Below, piece after piece: positions 25,176-27,235 of a DNA stretch of 27,235 bases. The translations under genes were made by a program, and so were the position numbers. How positions within the stretch are numbered: position 1 is the stretch's first letter; every line of letters begins with the position of its first letter. The stretch is from Saccoglossus kowalevskii (taxonomy: Eukaryota; Hemichordata; Enteropneusta; Harrimaniidae). The stretch covers positions 1-27,235 of the forward strand of contig NW_003143419.1 of the NCBI RefSeq assembly GCF_000003605.2. Direction: 5' to 3'. The notes under the pieces were generated by a model. The model was not told the origin of the DNA and searched no databases. It was given only the letters and a program-made list of their open reading frames with translations.

Positions 25176-25247
25176 GCCGTGATCGTCTAGTGGTTAGGAC
25201 ATTTCGTTATGGCCACAATAACCCAGGTTCGAATCCTGGTCTCGGCA
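25176..25247 (+). tRNA. tRNA-His(ATG)-like with class A spacer
   Basis: Anticodon ATG at 25209-25211; body as 2315. The spacer starts as A1 and ends as class C (catcaactgtggatt). Confidence 0.6.
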
Positions 25248-25434
25248 GATTGTGCTATATGTAGTTTTTGTTGTTTTGCGTCGTATTTTGGAATTCTACA
25301 TTCAATTTTAATTCCAGGGTAACAGGTTGGCAAACATAATCACGCAGTCATCATCAACTGTGGATTAAATGCAAGATCAATGCACTATAATTATTCGTCG
25401 CTTACTGAGTACACGTATCCGACATGACTGGTTA

Positions 25435-25506
25435 GCCGTGATCGTCTAGTGGTTAGGACATTGCGTTGTGGCCGCAATAACCCAGGTTCGAATCCTGGTC
25501 TCGGCA
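25435..25506 (+). tRNA. tRNA-His(GTG)-like, consensus copy
   Basis: Anticodon GTG at 25468-25470; identical to the reference. The 5' flank has lost single bases (gtacacgtatccgacatg). A2 spacer. Confidence 0.83.
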
Positions 25507-25698
25507 GATTGTGCTATATGTAGTTTTTGTTGTTTTGCGTCGTATTTTGGAATTCTACATTCAATTTTAATTCCAGGGTAACGGGTTAGCAAACATAATC
25601 ATGCAGTCATCATAAACTGTAGATTAAATGCAAGATCATTGCACTATACTTATTCGTCGCTTACTGAGTAGCACGTAATCCGAACATGACTCTAGTTA

Positions 25699-25770
25699 GC
25701 CGTGATCGTCTAGTGGTTAGGACATTTCGTTATGGCCACAATAACCCAGGTTCGAAACCTGGTCTCGGCA
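25699..25770 (+). tRNA. tRNA-His(ATG)-like
   Basis: Anticodon ATG at 25732-25734. T loop TTCGAAA changes the B box. S spacer with the 8-bp loss. Confidence 0.55.
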
Positions 25771-25915
25771 GATTGTGCGATATGTCATTGTTTTAAGTCG
25801 TATTTTGGGATTCTACATTCAATTCTATTCCAGGTAACAGGTTCGCAAACAAAATCAATGCACTATACTTGCTTTTCGTTTACATGATTCTTGGAAATTC
25901 GAACATGTCTGACTA

Positions 25916-25987
25916 GCCGTGATCGTCTAGTGGTTAGGACATTGCGTTGTGGCCGCAATAACCTAGGTTCGAATCCTGGTCTCGGCA
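25916..25987 (+). tRNA. tRNA-His(GTG)-like
   Basis: Anticodon GTG at 25949-25951. CTAGG only. A1 spacer with caagaccattgc. Confidence 0.74.
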
Positions 25988-26177
25988 GATTGTGCTATAT
26001 GTAGTTTTTGTTGTTTTGCGTCGTATTTTGGAATTCTACATTCAATTTTAATTCCAGGGTAACAGGTTGGCAAACATAATCACGCAGTCATCATAAACTG
26101 TGGATTAAATGCAAGACCATTGCACTATACTTATTCGTCGCTTACTGAGTAGCACGTAATCCGAACATGACTGGCTA

Positions 26178-26249
26178 GCCGTGATCGTCTAGTGGTTAGG
26201 ACATTGCGTTGTGGCCGCAATAACCCAGGTTCGAATCCTGGTCTCGGCA
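26178..26249 (+). tRNA. tRNA-His(GTG)-like, consensus copy
   Basis: Anticodon GTG at 26211-26213; identical to the reference. A3-type spacer. This is the extra unit present in the last block but missing from the preceding one. Confidence 0.83.
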
Positions 26250-26439
26250 GATTGTGCTATATGTAGTTTTTGTTGTTTTGTGTCGTATTTTGGAATTCTA
26301 CATTCAACTTTAATTCCAGGGTAACAGGTTAGCAAACATAATCATGCAGTCATCAAAAACTGTAGAATAAATGCAAGATCAATGCACTATACTTCTTGGT
26401 TGCTTCTTGAGTAACACGTAGTTCGAACATGACTGGCTA

Positions 26440-26511
26440 GACGTGATCGTCTAGTGGTTAGGACATTCCGTTGTGGCCACAATAACCCAGGTTCGAATCC
26501 TGGTTTCGGCA
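26440..26511 (+). tRNA. tRNA-His(GTG)-like (gacgtga type)
   Basis: Anticodon GTG at 26473-26475. Same changes and hybrid C/A1 spacer as 24913. Confidence 0.55.
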
Positions 26512-26702
26512 GATTGTGCGATATGTTTTTTTGTTGTTTTGCGTCATATTTTGGAATTCTACATTCAATTTTAATTCCAGGGTAACAGGTTGGCAAACAT
26601 AATCACGCAGTCATCATAAACTGTAGATTAAATGCAAGATCATTGCACTATACTTATTCGTCGCTTACTGAGTAGCACGTAATCCGAACATGACTGTAGT
26701 TA

Positions 26703-26774
26703 GCCGTGATCGTCTAGTGGTTAGGACATTTCGTTATGGCCACAATAACCCAGGTTCGAATCCTGGTCTCGGCA
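26703..26774 (+). tRNA. tRNA-His(ATG)-like with class A spacer
   Basis: Anticodon ATG at 26736-26738; body as 2315. A1-to-C hybrid spacer, as after 25176. Confidence 0.6.
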
Positions 26775-26964
26775 GATTGTGCTATATGTAGTTTTTGTTG
26801 TTTTGCGTCGTATTTTGGAATTCTACATTCAATTTTAATTCCAGGGTAACAGGTTGGCAAACATAATCACGCAGTCATCATCAACTGTGGATTAAATGCA
26901 AGATCAATGCACTATAATTATTCGTCGCTTACTGAGTAACACGTAATCCGAACATGACTGGTTA

Positions 26965-27036
26965 GCCGTGATCGTCTAGTGGTTAGGACATTGCGTTGTG
27001 GCCGCAATAACCCAGGTTCGAATCCTGGTCTCGGCA
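26965..27036 (+). tRNA. tRNA-His(GTG)-like, consensus copy
   Basis: Anticodon GTG at 26998-27000; identical to the reference. A2 spacer. Confidence 0.83.
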
Positions 27037-27228
27037 GATTGTGCTATATGTAGTTTTTGTTGTTTTGCGTCGTATTTTGGAATTCTACATTCAATTTTAA
27101 TTCCAGGGTAACGGGTTAGCAAACATAATCATGCAGTCATCATAAACTGTAGATTAAATGCAAGATCATTGCACTATACTTATTCGTCGCTTACTGAGTA
27201 GCACGTAATCCGAACATGACTCTAGTTA

Positions 27229-27235
27229 GCCGTGA
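27229..27235 (+). tRNA. tRNA-His-like, start only (cut by window edge)
   Basis: Seven bases GCCGTGA after the usual ctctagtta flank, which in other units mostly precedes ATG bodies. The anticodon cannot be seen. Confidence 0.6.

Larger units (their letters stand above)
24242..27036 (+). repeat. Two versions of a terminal 5-6 unit block
   Basis: 24434 and 24651 match 25699 and 25916 at offset 1265; 24913, 25176 and 25435 match 26440, 26703 and 26965 at offset 1527-1530. The second version has one additional unit (26178). Shared markers: acgtagttcga, tttttttgttg, ggttagccgtg. Confidence 0.85.
1..27235 (+). repeat. Tandem array (satellite) of tRNA-His-derived units
   Basis: The whole window is head-to-tail units on one strand, each a 72-nt tRNA-His-like body and a spacer. 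Starts lie 215-269 bp apart; the commonest intervals are 260-265 bp, with 224-226 bp when the short spacer is present. I placed 108 bodies by the recurring gccgtgatcg start and tctcggca end. Both window edges cut a unit, so the array extends beyond on both sides. No spacer is longer than about 197 bp and none holds a different gene. Most spacers contain GAATTC (e.g. 1154-1159), so it would behave as an EcoRI satellite with a ladder. Spacers fall into five classes. High similarity between copies makes assembly collapse or expansion possible. Confidence 0.97.

Noticed and set aside
1..27235. CRISPR array
   Set aside because: Regular repeats with spacers are present, but the repeats are tRNA genes and the spacers are themselves repeated families of about 150-197 bp, far too long and not unique.
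1..27235. Dispersed tRNA-derived SINE copies
   Set aside because: Units are strictly head to tail, with no poly-A or simple-repeat tail, no target-site duplications and no unique flanks. A SINE-like origin of the founder cannot be excluded but is not visible.
1..27235. Bacterial, phage or organellar tRNA array
   Set aside because: No encoded G-1 or C73, no CCA end, no ribosome-binding sites or protein genes between units, and Pol III type boxes with T-run terminators fit a eukaryotic nucleus.

Overview
The window is one uninterrupted tandem array of tRNA-His-like genes. I read 108 copies, all on the plus strand: 106 complete, one truncated by each window edge. There is no unique sequence. 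Each unit is a 72-nt tRNA body plus a 145-197 bp spacer, giving repeat periods of 215-269 bp (most often 260-265, with a short class near 225). No protein-coding gene is supported; the short open frames (60-82 codons) are read-throughs of tRNA plus spacer. Nothing is supported on the minus strand.

The organism is a eukaryote, most likely an invertebrate animal and perhaps an arthropod. Evidence: intragenic A and B boxes, T-run terminators just 3' of each body, no encoded CCA, no encoded G-1 (the base before the body is almost always A), discriminator A73, and a body close to what I remember of the insect cytosolic tRNA-His(GUG). The lineage assignment is inference from memory.

Consensus body (Sprinzl numbering): acceptor GCCGTGA/TCTCGGC, D arm GTCT-AGTGGTTA-GGAC, anticodon arm TTGCG-TTGTGGC-CGCAA, variable TAAC, T arm CCAGG-TTCGAAT-CCTGG, A73. 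Nineteen copies match it exactly ('consensus copy' below). The acceptor carries a T5:T68 mismatch in nearly every copy; two copies (10446, 13250) restore the pair with A5. Eighty of the 107 copies with a visible anticodon have GTG. Twenty-seven form a second subfamily with ATG (A34) and usually a damaged anticodon stem (TTTCG/CACAA).

Spacer classes used in the entries: A (begins gattgtgctatatgtag, then T5; long; sub-forms A1 with ggttggcaaac, A2 with cgggttagcaaac, A3 with ttagcaaac and catgcag). C (gcgatatg then T7, later ggttagtaaac; variant C' begins gcgaaatgtc). D (later gagtgacagg and catattcacg). E (gcgatatgtcg then T5, later tttgggaattcttc). S (short, ggttcgcaaac, 37 bp missing). ATG bodies are usually followed by S or C', GTG bodies by A, C, D or E, with a few informative swaps.

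Layout: units are arranged in higher-order blocks copied across the array. 1-544 recurs at 4091-4634. About 5609-7172 recurs at 8161-9723. About 11070-12745 recurs at 16673-18348. About 13915-15355 recurs at 18491-19931. About 1021-2685 recurs 20.6 kb away at 21612-23267. A 3-unit 786-bp block is in tandem at 20245-21831, and the last 3 kb is two versions of a 5-6 unit block. The array therefore looks like a pol III-gene-derived satellite evolving by unequal exchange and conversion. Whether any copy makes functional tRNA cannot be told from sequence alone.
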